The notes: generated by a model not told the origin, from the letters alone. A stretch of DNA of 6,108 nt from Bacteroidia bacterium (GCA_026391235.1 JAPLDV010000920.1:1-6108); one strand, 5' to 3'. Counted from the first letter of the stretch, positions 1-6,108 are shown. Made by a program: numbers and translations.

Positions 1-1
1 T

Positions 2-1429
2 ATCATGGAAGGCCAGCCATGGGAATCACCTTTGAAACCCAGCGGCGGGATGGAACAGATCGTATGGTCGCCCGATGGAACCAGGATTATCTATACCTGC
101 AGAAAAAAAGAGGGAAAGGAGTATGCTTTGTCGACCAATTCCGACCTCTACCAGTATGATCCGGCTACAGGCACCACCACCAATCTCACCGAAGGAATGA
201 TGGGGTATGATATCAACCCTGTTTTTTCGCCCGATAGCCGCTATCTGGCCTGGGAAAGTATGGAACGCGATGGATATGAAGCTGATAAAAACAGGTTATA
301 TATTCTTGACCTCCAAACGGGGGAGCGTAAGGATGCAACCGCCGGGTTTGATCAGAATGCACTGGCACTTGCCTGGACCGACGACAGCAAATCGATTTAT
401 TTTATCTCCGACTATCAGGCGACTGATGAAATTTATCGTTATAATCCCGCATCCAACGACATATCCAGGATTACTTCAGGTATTCACAATTATTCACTTG
501 TTCTGCCAACCGGCAACCGCCTGGTAGCTGTTCGGAAATCAATGTCGAAACCCGATGAAATCTACCGGGTGGATCCTGCCTCCGGCGAAGCGGAAGAGAT
601 CTCCTTTGTAAACAAGCCCTTGCTCGATCAGCTGGCTCTGGGTCGCGTGGAATCACGATGGGTTAACACAACCGACCAGAAACAAATGAAGGTTTGGGTG
701 ATATATCCTCCGGGATTTGATCCGTCAAGAAAATATCCGGCCATTTTGTATTGCGGCGGCGGCCCTCAGAATACCGTGAGTCAGTTTTGGTCATACCGGT
801 GGAATTTTCAGATGATGGCGGCTAAGGGATATATCGTTGTTGCCCCTAACCGGCGCGGGCTTCCGGGTTTCGGCAGTGAGTGGCTGGAGCAGATCTCCGG
901 GGATTATGGCGGCCAAAATATGCTCGACTATCTTTCAGCGATTGACACGGTTGCTGCAGAGCCGTACGTCGACAAAAACAGGCTGGGAGCAGTGGGAGCT
1001 TCCTATGGAGGCTTTAGTGTTTATTGGCTGGCAGGCCACCATCACGGGAGATTTAAAGCCTTTATCGCGCATGACGGCATGTTTAACCTGGAGGCAAACT
1101 ACCTGGAAACCGAAGAGATGTGGTTTATGAACCGGGATATGGGCGGTCCATACTGGGACAGCACAAATATGGTTGCTCAACGAAGCTATGCCAGTTCACC
1201 TCACCGGTTTGTTGATAAGTGGAATACTCCGATCCTTGTCATACACGGAGAAAAGGACTACCGGATTTCATATACCGAGGGAATGCAGGCCTTTAATGCC
1301 GCCCGGCTGAAAAATATTCCGGCCCGGCTGCTCCTGTTTCCCGAGGAGAACCATTGGGTACTTTCGGCCCAGAATGGTATTCTCTGGCAACGGGAATTTT
1401 TCGGCTGGCTGGATAAGTACCTGAAATGA
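2..1429 (+). CDS. S9 family dipeptidyl peptidase (DPP5-like), C-terminal part
   Basis: Serine exopeptidase of the prolyl oligopeptidase family (S9), which removes dipeptides from peptide N-termini, normally in the periplasm during peptide catabolism. Numbering from the ATG at 5, residues 1 to about 225 are the end of the beta-propeller, with repeated 'SPDG/SPDS' blade motifs (WSPDGT, FSPDSR). Residues from about 228 (MKVWVIYPPG) are the alpha/beta hydrolase. The triad is visible: Ser333 in GASYGGF, Asp418 in HGEKDYR, His450 in EENHWV. Spacings of 85 and 32 residues match those I recall for Porphyromonas gingivalis DPP5 (Ser542, Asp627, His659), which implies that about 210 N-terminal residues, with the signal peptide, lie left of the window. 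The frame is open through position 2, so the ATG at 5 is internal. The gene ends 22 bp from convergent mutY. The family is certain; the DPP5 subtype is inferred from spacing and from the propeller sequence. Confidence 0.93.
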   Translation: MMEGQPWESPLKPSGGMEQIVWSPDGTRIIYTCRKKEGKEYALSTNSDLYQYDPATGTTTNLTEGMMGYDINPVFSPDSRYLAWESMERDGYEADKNRLYILDLQTGERKDATAGFDQNALALAWTDDSKSIYFISDYQATDEIYRYNPASNDISRITSGIHNYSLVLPTGNRLVAVRKSMSKPDEIYRVDPASGEAEEISFVNKPLLDQLALGRVESRWVNTTDQKQMKVWVIYPPGFDPSRKYPAILYCGGGPQNTVSQFWSYRWNFQMMAAKGYIVVAPNRRGLPGFGSEWLEQISGDYGGQNMLDYLSAIDTVAAEPYVDKNRLGAVGASYGGFSVYWLAGHHHGRFKAFIAHDGMFNLEANYLETEEMWFMNRDMGGPYWDSTNMVAQRSYASSPHRFVDKWNTPILVIHGEKDYRISYTEGMQAFNAARLKNIPARLLLFPEENHWVLSAQNGILWQREFFGWLDKYLK

Positions 1430-1451
1430 TTTGAATTGGAACCTTGGTTAG

Positions 1452-2492
1452 TTAATCCTCCCCGATGCCCCTCAGGAAATCAACCAGCGGTTTTGGAAAC
1501 GGATATTGGTCGATTTCCCCGATCGGAACCATCAGGAGTTTTGTGACGGAATGGCTATTAGAGAAGCCGGCATTAGTTGAATAAAACCGGATATCAAGCT
1601 CAGCATGAGTAAGGATATGTTTCACCCGGCGAATTTCTTTAAGGCCATCTACTTTTAAACCATATACTTCCATACATTCTGCTGCAATATCCGATGGTTC
1701 CAACTCGCCCTCGATCATCGGCAGTTCATACAGCCCTTTCCATATTCCATTGCCAACACGTTTATTTATAACAATTTGATTATCAGGATTTATCAGCAAA
1801 TAATTGATAACCTTTCCGGATTTTTCCCGGGCAGGCGACTTAACCGGAAATTCCATCCGGATATTCTTTTCATTGGCCTGGCACATGCCGCTTAACGGGC
1901 AAATCAGGCACAATGGGGATCGCGGCTTACAAACCATAGCGCCGAGGTCCATGATAGCTTCATTGAAGTCACCCGGCCGGTCGCGGCTGATCATCTGCTG
2001 AGCAAGCTTTTTGAAATGGGTTTTCCCGGCATGGGAATCAATCGGGATGCTATCTGCACAAAACCGGCTCAACACCCGGTAAACATTCCCATCCACGGCT
2101 GCATGAGTTTGGCCGAAACAGATCGATGCAATGCAGGAAGCGGTATAATCGCCAATGCCCTTGAGTTTCTTTATGGAGTCGAAATCGTCAGGGAATTTAC
2201 CACCATGGTTTTCCTGAATAAAGCGGGCCGTGAAAAGCATATTGCGAGCCCGGGAATAGTACCCAAGCCCTTGCCACAAGCGGAGAACCTCATCATCTTC
2301 AGCAGCGGCCAATGAAGCCAGGGTTGGAAAACGATTTACAAAACGGAGGAAATAGCCGGTACCCTGTTCGATTCGCGTTTGCTGAAAGATAATCTCGGAA
2401 ACCCAGATGATATAAGGATCCCGGCTGCCCCTCCAGGGCAAGGAACGGGCATTCTGGTCATACCAGTTTAATAATGCAGATGCAATCTTCAA
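1452..2492 (-). CDS. mutY: A/G-specific adenine glycosylase MutY
   Basis: Removes adenine mispaired with 8-oxoguanine or guanine, preventing G:C to T:A mutations; cytoplasmic base-excision repair. The 346 residues are normal for the family. The N-terminal helix-hairpin-helix glycosylase shows PWR (19-21), WVSEIIFQQT with catalytic Glu33, the hairpin LKGIGDYTA (110-118) and VDGNVYRVL with catalytic Asp134. The 4Fe-4S ligands are Cys188, Cys195, Cys198 and Cys204 (C-X6-C-X2-C-X5-C). A C-terminal NUDIX-like domain for 8-oxoG recognition spans about 228-340, including GIWKGLYELP (249-258). The start is TTG at 2492, preceded directly by the in-frame TAA of the upstream gene. No ATG lies before Met85, and TTG gives the expected short N-terminus before the PWR motif. 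Last gene of the minus-strand block. In the 8-oxoG contact loop the usual Phe-Ser-His is Leu-Thr-His (294-296). Confidence 0.96.
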   Translation of the reverse strand: MKIASALLNWYDQNARSLPWRGSRDPYIIWVSEIIFQQTRIEQGTGYFLRFVNRFPTLASLAAAEDDEVLRLWQGLGYYSRARNMLFTARFIQENHGGKFPDDFDSIKKLKGIGDYTASCIASICFGQTHAAVDGNVYRVLSRFCADSIPIDSHAGKTHFKKLAQQMISRDRPGDFNEAIMDLGAMVCKPRSPLCLICPLSGMCQANEKNIRMEFPVKSPAREKSGKVINYLLINPDNQIVINKRVGNGIWKGLYELPMIEGELEPSDIAAECMEVYGLKVDGLKEIRRVKHILTHAELDIRFYSTNAGFSNSHSVTKLLMVPIGEIDQYPFPKPLVDFLRGIGED

Positions 2493-2495
2493 TTA
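2490..2495 (-). promoter_or_regulatory. Abutting in-frame stop/start (TAA-TTG) between the OB-fold gene and mutY
   Basis: On the minus strand the TAA stop of the OB-fold gene (2495-2493) is followed without any spacer by the TTG taken as the mutY start (2492-2490), and both genes use the same frame. Translation of mutY therefore probably depends on termination and reinitiation. The upstream bases are AT-rich with only a weak GGA at about 10 nt, so there is no convincing independent ribosome binding site. The juxtaposition is seen directly; the coupling is inference. Confidence 0.6.
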
Positions 2496-2912
2496 ATTTT
2501 CCGGCTTATTAAGTATAATACAATGCGTTACGAGCACCTCTGTCATGTTCATCCCCCGGCAGATACCCTTTACTGTCACCCTGTCGCCTGTTTTCAGAAC
2601 CGGTTTCCGATCGTAAATAGATTTCCGGAATATACTCCTGACCACACACATATCCTTACCCATCACGATATAACCAGCCCCTGCTGCTGAAACCTCACCT
2701 TCCAGAATGATCACCTTGTTGGCTAACCGGAGCCAGGCGCCGGTTGGGTCGCCAGTAAACTCCTGGAACAATTCGACGGCGGTGAAATTTCCCTCCGGAA
2801 GCTCCTTCAACAGATTACCAAAGGGAGGAAAGACCAGCCGGATGGATACCCCAATGAGGATAAGGAATAGAGCAACACCCGATATCAGGTAGCAGCGACT
2901 GGATATTTTCAT
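2493..2912 (-). CDS. Membrane-anchored OB-fold protein (tRNA_anti-like family)
   Basis: A 139-residue protein of the small OB-fold family that Pfam calls tRNA_anti-like, common in Bacteroidota and of unknown function; the name does not imply tRNA binding. Residues about 7-28 form one hydrophobic segment (LISGVALFLILIGVSI), an uncleaved anchor or signal sequence with no lipobox, so the domain should lie outside the cytoplasm. The family pattern follows: TAVELFQEF (44-52), an ANKVIILEGEV strand (64-74), then TGDRVTVKGICRG (108-120) and a C-terminal EVLVTHCIIL (125-134), which is the closing 'G.c.G...vVL..C.i' signature. The ATG at 2912 shares an ATGA 4-bp overlap with the stop of the YceI gene, and the TAA at 2493 abuts the mutY start. 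Family assignment rests on sequence pattern from memory; no ligand or partner can be proposed. Confidence 0.82.
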   Translation of the reverse strand: MKISSRCYLISGVALFLILIGVSIRLVFPPFGNLLKELPEGNFTAVELFQEFTGDPTGAWLRLANKVIILEGEVSAAGAGYIVMGKDMCVVRSIFRKSIYDRKPVLKTGDRVTVKGICRGMNMTEVLVTHCIILNKPEN

Positions 2913-3478
2913 TTCCCACCCGGCTTTTTGTACGGCTCGTATTTCATATTAATATCAATCGGAATCTCTTTCGCAACCTTGTCTTCCACGATATTCGGCA
3001 CTTTGATGTTATAGGTATCCAGCAGGATAGTAAATTTTGAAACAGCCCTGATCTCATTGCCCGACCTGACCAGGATGCCCTTTTCCCTAACTTTGGATGT
3101 TATTCCATGGATGGTCAGTTCTCCCTCCACAATTACCTTATAATCAGCATCAGGGATCAGTTTAGATGGATCGAAATCCAGAATTTTCCCTTTAAACGTT
3201 GCCTTCGGGAATTTTTCAGATTCCACATAATTTTCATTAAAATGCTCCTCTGCCAGCGGCAAAGTAAATTGGAACGACTTCATCAGGAGGGTAAAAGCCA
3301 TTTCTCCGCTCCGTGTATTCAGAAAAGATCCTGTTTGATAATTATTTGCATCTATATCGATAATATCGGTATGGGAAATGAAATAGATATGCCCGGTTCG
3401 GGTAAACCAAAGAGTATCCTGAGACATAACAGGAGCGACCAGGGTCAATAGAAGCAGAATAAGTATGGATTTTTTCAT
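2909..3478 (-). CDS. YceI family secreted protein
   Basis: YceI-family lipocalin-like barrel of 189 residues; family members bind isoprenoid or other amphiphilic lipids in the periplasm, but the ligand here is unknown. A signal peptide is clear: MKK, then a hydrophobic core, with likely cleavage after VMSQ (residue 20). Mature-domain landmarks are FISHTD (33-38), GEMAF (58-62), EHFNENYVESEKFPKATFKG (78-97), the YceI hallmark, and GELTIHGITSKV (119-130). I chose ATG 3478 over an upstream ATG at 3547 because the extra 23 residues would put a Cys- and Phe-rich stretch before an ideal signal peptide, and because 3478 gives an ATGA overlap with the DUF5777 stop. A second ATGA overlap joins it to the OB-fold gene downstream. 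Translation may be coupled to the upstream frame, which is broken here, so expression could be affected. Confidence 0.92.
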   Translation of the reverse strand: MKKSILILLLLTLVAPVMSQDTLWFTRTGHIYFISHTDIIDIDANNYQTGSFLNTRSGEMAFTLLMKSFQFTLPLAEEHFNENYVESEKFPKATFKGKILDFDPSKLIPDADYKVIVEGELTIHGITSKVREKGILVRSGNEIRAVSKFTILLDTYNIKVPNIVEDKVAKEIPIDINMKYEPYKKPGGK

Positions 3479-4282
3479 GATTTCTTTCTGATTACAGTAA
3501 AAACACGGGAAATATTGAAACCGATGTGGACCTCCTTTTTGCGCCATGAGCTGGTGGTTTCGCCAATAAATCCATTTTCAAGGATACTGAATGAATTGGT
3601 TACAAAAATCTGAAACACATGGCTGCCGGTTTCGATATCGAGCCCGATGCTTAGCGGGTTATATCTTGTGGGACCGCTTAGGATACTCCTGTCCTTCACC
3701 AGGAAGTATTCGACCGACAGGGCAGTCCGGCGGGTAAATTTCACCCGTCCGCCCAGGCCTAATGCAAAGATCCGGTTGGGATCCTCCGGTGTGGCAACCA
3801 TGTTCCGGTGTACAAAGGTCGGACTTACCTGCAGGCTCAGCCAGGGGGCAAACTTACGGGCCACCAGGAGCTGGGTCACAAATGATCTGCGGTGAATGGC
3901 ATCCACAACCCAGTTTGGATCAGGATAATCCATTGTGGTAGTCATGGCAGCCAGATAAATAGATGCGCTCACAGGCATCGCCCACTTTCCTTTTGATTGC
4001 CGGATCGGACTTAGCTTGATAAATCCATTAAAATATTCATTAACTGTTGCCCTACCCAAACCAGTCTCAAGCCAATCAGTTATCCCATACTCCAGGCTGA
4101 CATACGAACTGGATTCATCTAATTTCGATGGAATGGCAATTGACTACCCGGGTTGATTTAAAAGTAGCATCAACCAGAACCCTTACCGGCTTGATTTCCT
4201 GATCGAGCATATCCAAAAGATCGTTCTGTGCCCCTACCGGCAGAGCCATCATAACAATCACTATCACTATTAACCACCTCAT
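3475..4282 (-). pseudogene. DUF5777 family beta-barrel protein, frame broken by an internal deletion
   Basis: Two pieces in different frames together make one DUF5777-type protein, a Bacteroidota outer-membrane-barrel-like family of unknown role. The N-terminal piece (4282-4115, ATG start, 55 residues) has a signal peptide MRWLIVIVIVIVMMALPVGA, then DLLDML and ATFKSTRVVNCHSIE, and stops at TGA 4117-4115. The C-terminal piece is open from about 4122 to the stop at 3475, beginning LDESSSYVSLEYGITDWLE. It carries the family motifs QLLVARKF, LSLQVSPTFVHRN, EDPNRIFALGLGGR, YNPLSIGLDIETG and HIGFNISRVF. From memory of the family, roughly 25-30 residues normally separate HSIE from the LDES region (a strand, then 'SHRFG...FGLD'); these are absent. 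The frame change means the missing length is 2 modulo 3. A TTG at 4059 could start a 194-residue product, but it would lack a signal peptide. Either a real pseudogene or an assembly or sequencing error. Confidence 0.85.
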
Positions 4283-4316
4283 TTACACCATGTTATATTG
4301 TCTATTTAAATATTCT

Positions 4317-4340
4317 TACAGACGCATTTATGCGTCTCTA
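4317..4340. repeat. Short palindromic repeat (AGACGCA-TTTA-TGCGTCT)
   Basis: Perfect 7-bp arms AGACGCA (4320-4326) and TGCGTCT (4331-4337) around a TTTA loop. They extend to 10-bp arms with one mismatch (TACAGACGCA and TGCGTCTCTA). It sits in the 65-bp gap between the LamG gene and the DUF5777 gene. The core resembles the 'GTAGAGACGCA...TGCGTCTCTAC' intergenic palindromes I remember from many Bacteroidota and cyanobacterial genomes, so it is probably a dispersed REP-like element. No T-run follows it on the minus strand, so it is not a standard intrinsic terminator, though the hairpin could still affect mRNA stability. I see no convincing Bacteroidota promoter (TAnnTTTG) in this gap. Confidence 0.6.
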
Positions 4341-4347
4341 CACGTTA

Positions 4348-5088
4348 TTAACGTTCCATTTTGCCTTCCCAAAAAAGGCTTAGAATTTCCTCTTCGGTCA
4401 GGAACTTATTGAAAATGCGTATTTCATCCAAATATCCCCTGTACAGCAATGTATCCATGATATCAGCATTGTAAGGCCTGGCCAGATAGAGGATGTCGGT
4501 CAGGGGATGCATCCGCCAGGGCCGCGATACGGTATCAGGAAGATATCCATCGATATATAGTCTTGGCGGGTTAATTGTATTGCCGATCTCCAGATACATG
4601 TGGTGCCAAAAGAAATAATCGAGCTGATTGGTCCAGTACCATTTTGAAGTATCCTGTTGCATAAACATTCTGAACCTGGGCATGGTAGCTGAGGTGATGG
4701 CATCAAGTCCGGCTGAGAACTGCCCGACACCATAATCAAACAGATATGATTTGTTGTAATTAGGCATTGGCAGAAACCAAAGCGAGATAGCCAATGAATC
4801 ATATCTTCCGATGAATCCCGACAGGTAATCCTGAATACCGTCCATCACCAGGGCAGCGCTGTCGGTGCGGTTATGATCCCGGCCGCGCTCGATATCCCCC
4901 CAAAACCGAAGCGGGTCGACATTCCGGAGCTGGTCGCCCAGCGTGGAGTCGAAACTGAACCAGGCTACCTGGCCTTGTATGGCAGAATCGGGAATTACAA
5001 TGTGAGGGAACATAACCTTCTCATTATCATTGACACAGGCTGAACTGATCATGACCAGCCATAATAACATTGGCAGAAATATCTTCAT
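4348..5088 (-). CDS. LamG (concanavalin A-like) domain lipoprotein
   Basis: Predicted 246-residue lipoprotein carrying one laminin-G-like jelly-roll domain, a fold that often binds carbohydrate or protein surfaces. The N-terminus is a type II signal sequence (MKIFLPMLLWLVMISSAC) with Cys18 as the lipidated residue; the lipobox SSAC is slightly atypical. The tail after Cys18 (VNDNEK) is acidic, which in some Bacteroidota favours surface exposure. LamG landmarks are QVAWFSFDSTLG (40-51), DSLAISLWFLP (97-107), the RLYIDGYLP strand (176-184) and the closing GYLDEIRIFNKFLTEEEI (218-235), the most diagnostic block. The region between is rich in Trp, Tyr and Phe (for example WYWTNQLDYFFWHH, 150-163). 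The ATG at 5088 overlaps the response-regulator stop by 4 bp (ATGA). No enzymatic residues are evident; substrate and partner are unknown. Confidence 0.85.
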   Translation of the reverse strand: MKIFLPMLLWLVMISSACVNDNEKVMFPHIVIPDSAIQGQVAWFSFDSTLGDQLRNVDPLRFWGDIERGRDHNRTDSAALVMDGIQDYLSGFIGRYDSLAISLWFLPMPNYNKSYLFDYGVGQFSAGLDAITSATMPRFRMFMQQDTSKWYWTNQLDYFFWHHMYLEIGNTINPPRLYIDGYLPDTVSRPWRMHPLTDILYLARPYNADIMDTLLYRGYLDEIRIFNKFLTEEEILSLFWEGKMER

Positions 5089-5522
5089 GAGATAAACAGG
5101 TATTTTCTAATGATAATCAACAACTGTCTGGGATCAAAAGGCTTAATCAAACATTCCCTGGCTCCGGCAAATAACATTCTTTCCTTTACCCCTTCGTAGG
5201 AATAGGCAGTGTAAGCAATGATTGGAATTCTCGGCCTTAAAGCATGAATTTCACGGGTTGCCGTAAAGCCATCTTTCACCGGCATCTGTATATCTGTTAT
5301 AATCAAATCGATATCCAACCCTGATTTGCAAATATCCACCGCCTCCTGTCCGTTGAGTGCCCAAAGGATTTGCACCTTAGTCTTTTTCAGTGCTTCCGAA
5401 AGGAACATATAGTTGAGATCGATGTCCTCAGCTATCAGAAATATCAATGATTCCCACTCATAGCGAAGTATCCTTTGATTATAGGCATTCCGTTCGGCAG
5501 GTGTTTCCATCTTAACTTCCAT
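5085..5522 (-). CDS. Single-domain response regulator (receiver domain only)
   Basis: CheY-like receiver of 145 residues with no output domain. The acidic pair Glu32-Asp33 (IAEDIDLNYMF), the phosphoacceptor Asp77 in IITDIQMPVKDG, the switch Thr105 (AYTAYS) and Lys127 (LIKPFD) are all present, so phosphorylation is plausible. The sequence resembles the C-terminal receivers of Bacteroidota hybrid histidine kinases ('W..KTILIAEDEE.NY') more than classical CheY. About 25 residues precede the receiver. Start: ATG 5522 is preferred over the adjoining TTG 5525; a further ATG at 5510, with GGAAG 5 nt before it, would shorten the protein by four residues. No kinase is in the window, so its partner is encoded elsewhere. 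It lies 4 bp after the DUF192 gene and overlaps the LamG gene by 4 bp. It may act by protein interaction or as a phosphorelay intermediate; this is inference. Confidence 0.92.
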   Translation of the reverse strand: MEVKMETPAERNAYNQRILRYEWESLIFLIAEDIDLNYMFLSEALKKTKVQILWALNGQEAVDICKSGLDIDLIITDIQMPVKDGFTATREIHALRPRIPIIAYTAYSYEGVKERMLFAGARECLIKPFDPRQLLIIIRKYLFIS

Positions 5523-5526
5523 CAAT

Positions 5527-6108
5527 TCATATTCTTAAAAAAGTCATCCCATCCCCATTCTGAATATTGTATAGAGCACAAAATCCCGCATTGACTTCTA
5601 TCACATATTTTGCAGGAAAATCAGAGGGGATCGACATTTCATTCAGGGTAGCAACATTTTCATGGATCCTGACGATCTTCTTTTGTGCGTCCAAGTATAG
5701 AATATCCAGCGGCAGATAGGTGTTTTTCATCCAGAATGAGCGAAGATCCTCATCTTCGAAAATGAACAGCATCCCCCGGTTCAGCTCCATTTGCCGGCGG
5801 TACATCAATCCGCGTTCACGTTTTGCATCATCATCGGCAATCTCAATATCGATTTTAACAATTGCAGAGCTATCGGTCTTTAAGAAAGTCAATTCACCCT
5901 GTTTGTTAAATTCCGGTTCAGAAGAGGTGGAAGCAGGAGTATTTTTCCTGTTTTGAATCATTCTGTTTGTGCTCCTGTTCGGGTTTAAAACTACAACCAT
6001 CACGAGTATAACCAACAATAATACAGCTATATACATTACCGGTTTCCCTTTGGATTTACGATAATTGCTGTAGATACCTGTTTTACGCCGGCCTTTTTCG
6101 CGAATATT
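5527..6108 (-). CDS. Membrane-anchored DUF192 family protein, 5' end outside window
   Basis: DUF192 (Pfam PF02643) protein; function is not established, and members are usually secreted or membrane-tethered. From the ATG at 6036 there are 169 residues: a transmembrane segment (about 2-18), a Ser/Asn/Lys-rich linker (19-50), then the domain. Landmarks are RERGLMYR (73-80), GMLFIFEDE (88-96), SFWMKNTYLPLDILYLD (100-116), the family signature, and FPAKYVIEVNAGF (140-152). The frame stays open from 6037 to the window edge (24 codons) and encodes a Lys/Arg-rich stretch (EKGRRKTGIYSNYRKSKGKP). I favour a start beyond the window because these basic residues before the membrane segment would keep the N-terminus inside and export the domain; starting at 6036 leaves positive charge only on the far side. 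The alternative 510-nt gene with ATG 6036 has AGGGA about 9 nt upstream, so it cannot be excluded. Confidence 0.87.
   Translation of the reverse strand, partial: NIREKGRRKTGIYSNYRKSKGKPVMYIAVLLLVILVMVVVLNPNRSTNRMIQNRKNTPASTSSEPEFNKQGELTFLKTDSSAIVKIDIEIADDDAKRERGLMYRRQMELNRGMLFIFEDEDLRSFWMKNTYLPLDILYLDAQKKIVRIHENVATLNEMSIPSDFPAKYVIEVNAGFCALYNIQNGDGMTFLRI

Noticed and set aside
5..7. ATG at 5 as the true start of the S9 peptidase
   Set aside because: The frame is open to the window edge, and the protein would lack a signal peptide and about 210 N-terminal residues of the propeller.
1430..1451. Bidirectional terminator between the convergent S9 and mutY genes
   Set aside because: The 22-bp gap has only a 4-bp AACC/GGTT stem and no flanking T-run.
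2016..2315. Plus-strand open frame of 99 codons inside mutY
   Set aside because: Antisense shadow of a well-conserved MutY region; the translation resembles no family I know.
2909..3547. Longer YceI protein starting at ATG 3547
   Set aside because: The extra 23 residues overlap the 3' end of the DUF5777 coding sequence and come before an excellent signal peptide at 3478; the ATGA overlap supports 3478.
3475..4059. A 194-residue intact gene starting at TTG 4059 for the DUF5777 protein
   Set aside because: Family sequence continues upstream in the same frame to about 4122 (LDESSSYVSLEYGITD), and the signal peptide is in another frame at 4282. The TTG is only an internal Leu codon.
4342..4354. 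ACGTTA-T-TAACGT inverted repeat over the LamG stop codon
   Set aside because: Only 6-bp arms with a 1-nt centre and no T-run; too short to call a terminator or operator.
4500..4802. Minus-strand 100-codon frame inside the LamG gene
   Set aside because: Alternate-frame shadow within a gene whose own frame shows LamG motifs and a lipoprotein signal.
1..6108. CRISPR array, tRNA, rRNA, transposase, phage or defence genes
   Set aside because: No regularly spaced repeats, no tRNA-like cloverleaf recognised, and every coding frame is accounted for by the listed families.

Overview
The window looks like Bacteroidota, probably a Bacteroidales-type anaerobe or an environmental relative. Several families seen here are typical of that phylum: a DUF5777 beta-barrel protein, a small OB-fold 'tRNA_anti-like' membrane protein, a secreted YceI, a LamG lipoprotein and a DPP5-like S9 peptidase. 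Start sites lack strong Shine-Dalgarno sequences and one gene appears to start at TTG, which also fits. The taxonomic call is inference from gene content; no rRNA or tRNA is present.

Layout. On the + strand (2-1429) is the C-terminal two thirds of an S9-family dipeptidyl peptidase whose start lies left of the window. It converges with a long minus-strand block that fills the rest of the window. Read in the direction of transcription (right to left), that block holds: a membrane-anchored DUF192 protein that runs off the right edge; a single-domain response regulator; a LamG lipoprotein; a 65-bp gap with a short palindromic repeat; a broken DUF5777 gene; a YceI-family protein; a membrane-anchored OB-fold protein; and MutY (A/G-specific adenine glycosylase).

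The genes are very tightly packed. Three neighbouring pairs share 4-bp ATGA stop/start overlaps, DUF192 and the regulator are 4 bp apart, and the OB-fold gene and mutY abut with no gap in the same frame (TAA directly followed by TTG). The block probably forms one or two transcription units, divided at the 65-bp gap. Its logic is mostly cell-envelope proteins upstream with a DNA-repair gene at the 3' end. A shared function is not evident, and co-transcription may be all that links them.

The main anomaly is the DUF5777 gene. A good signal peptide and N-terminus are encoded at 4282-4115, but that frame stops. The remainder of the family sequence resumes in another frame at about 4122, apparently after loss of a short internal segment. 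It is best treated as a pseudogene or an assembly error. I found no sign of a new defence, mobile or RNA-based system; most of the window is ordinary chromosomal content.
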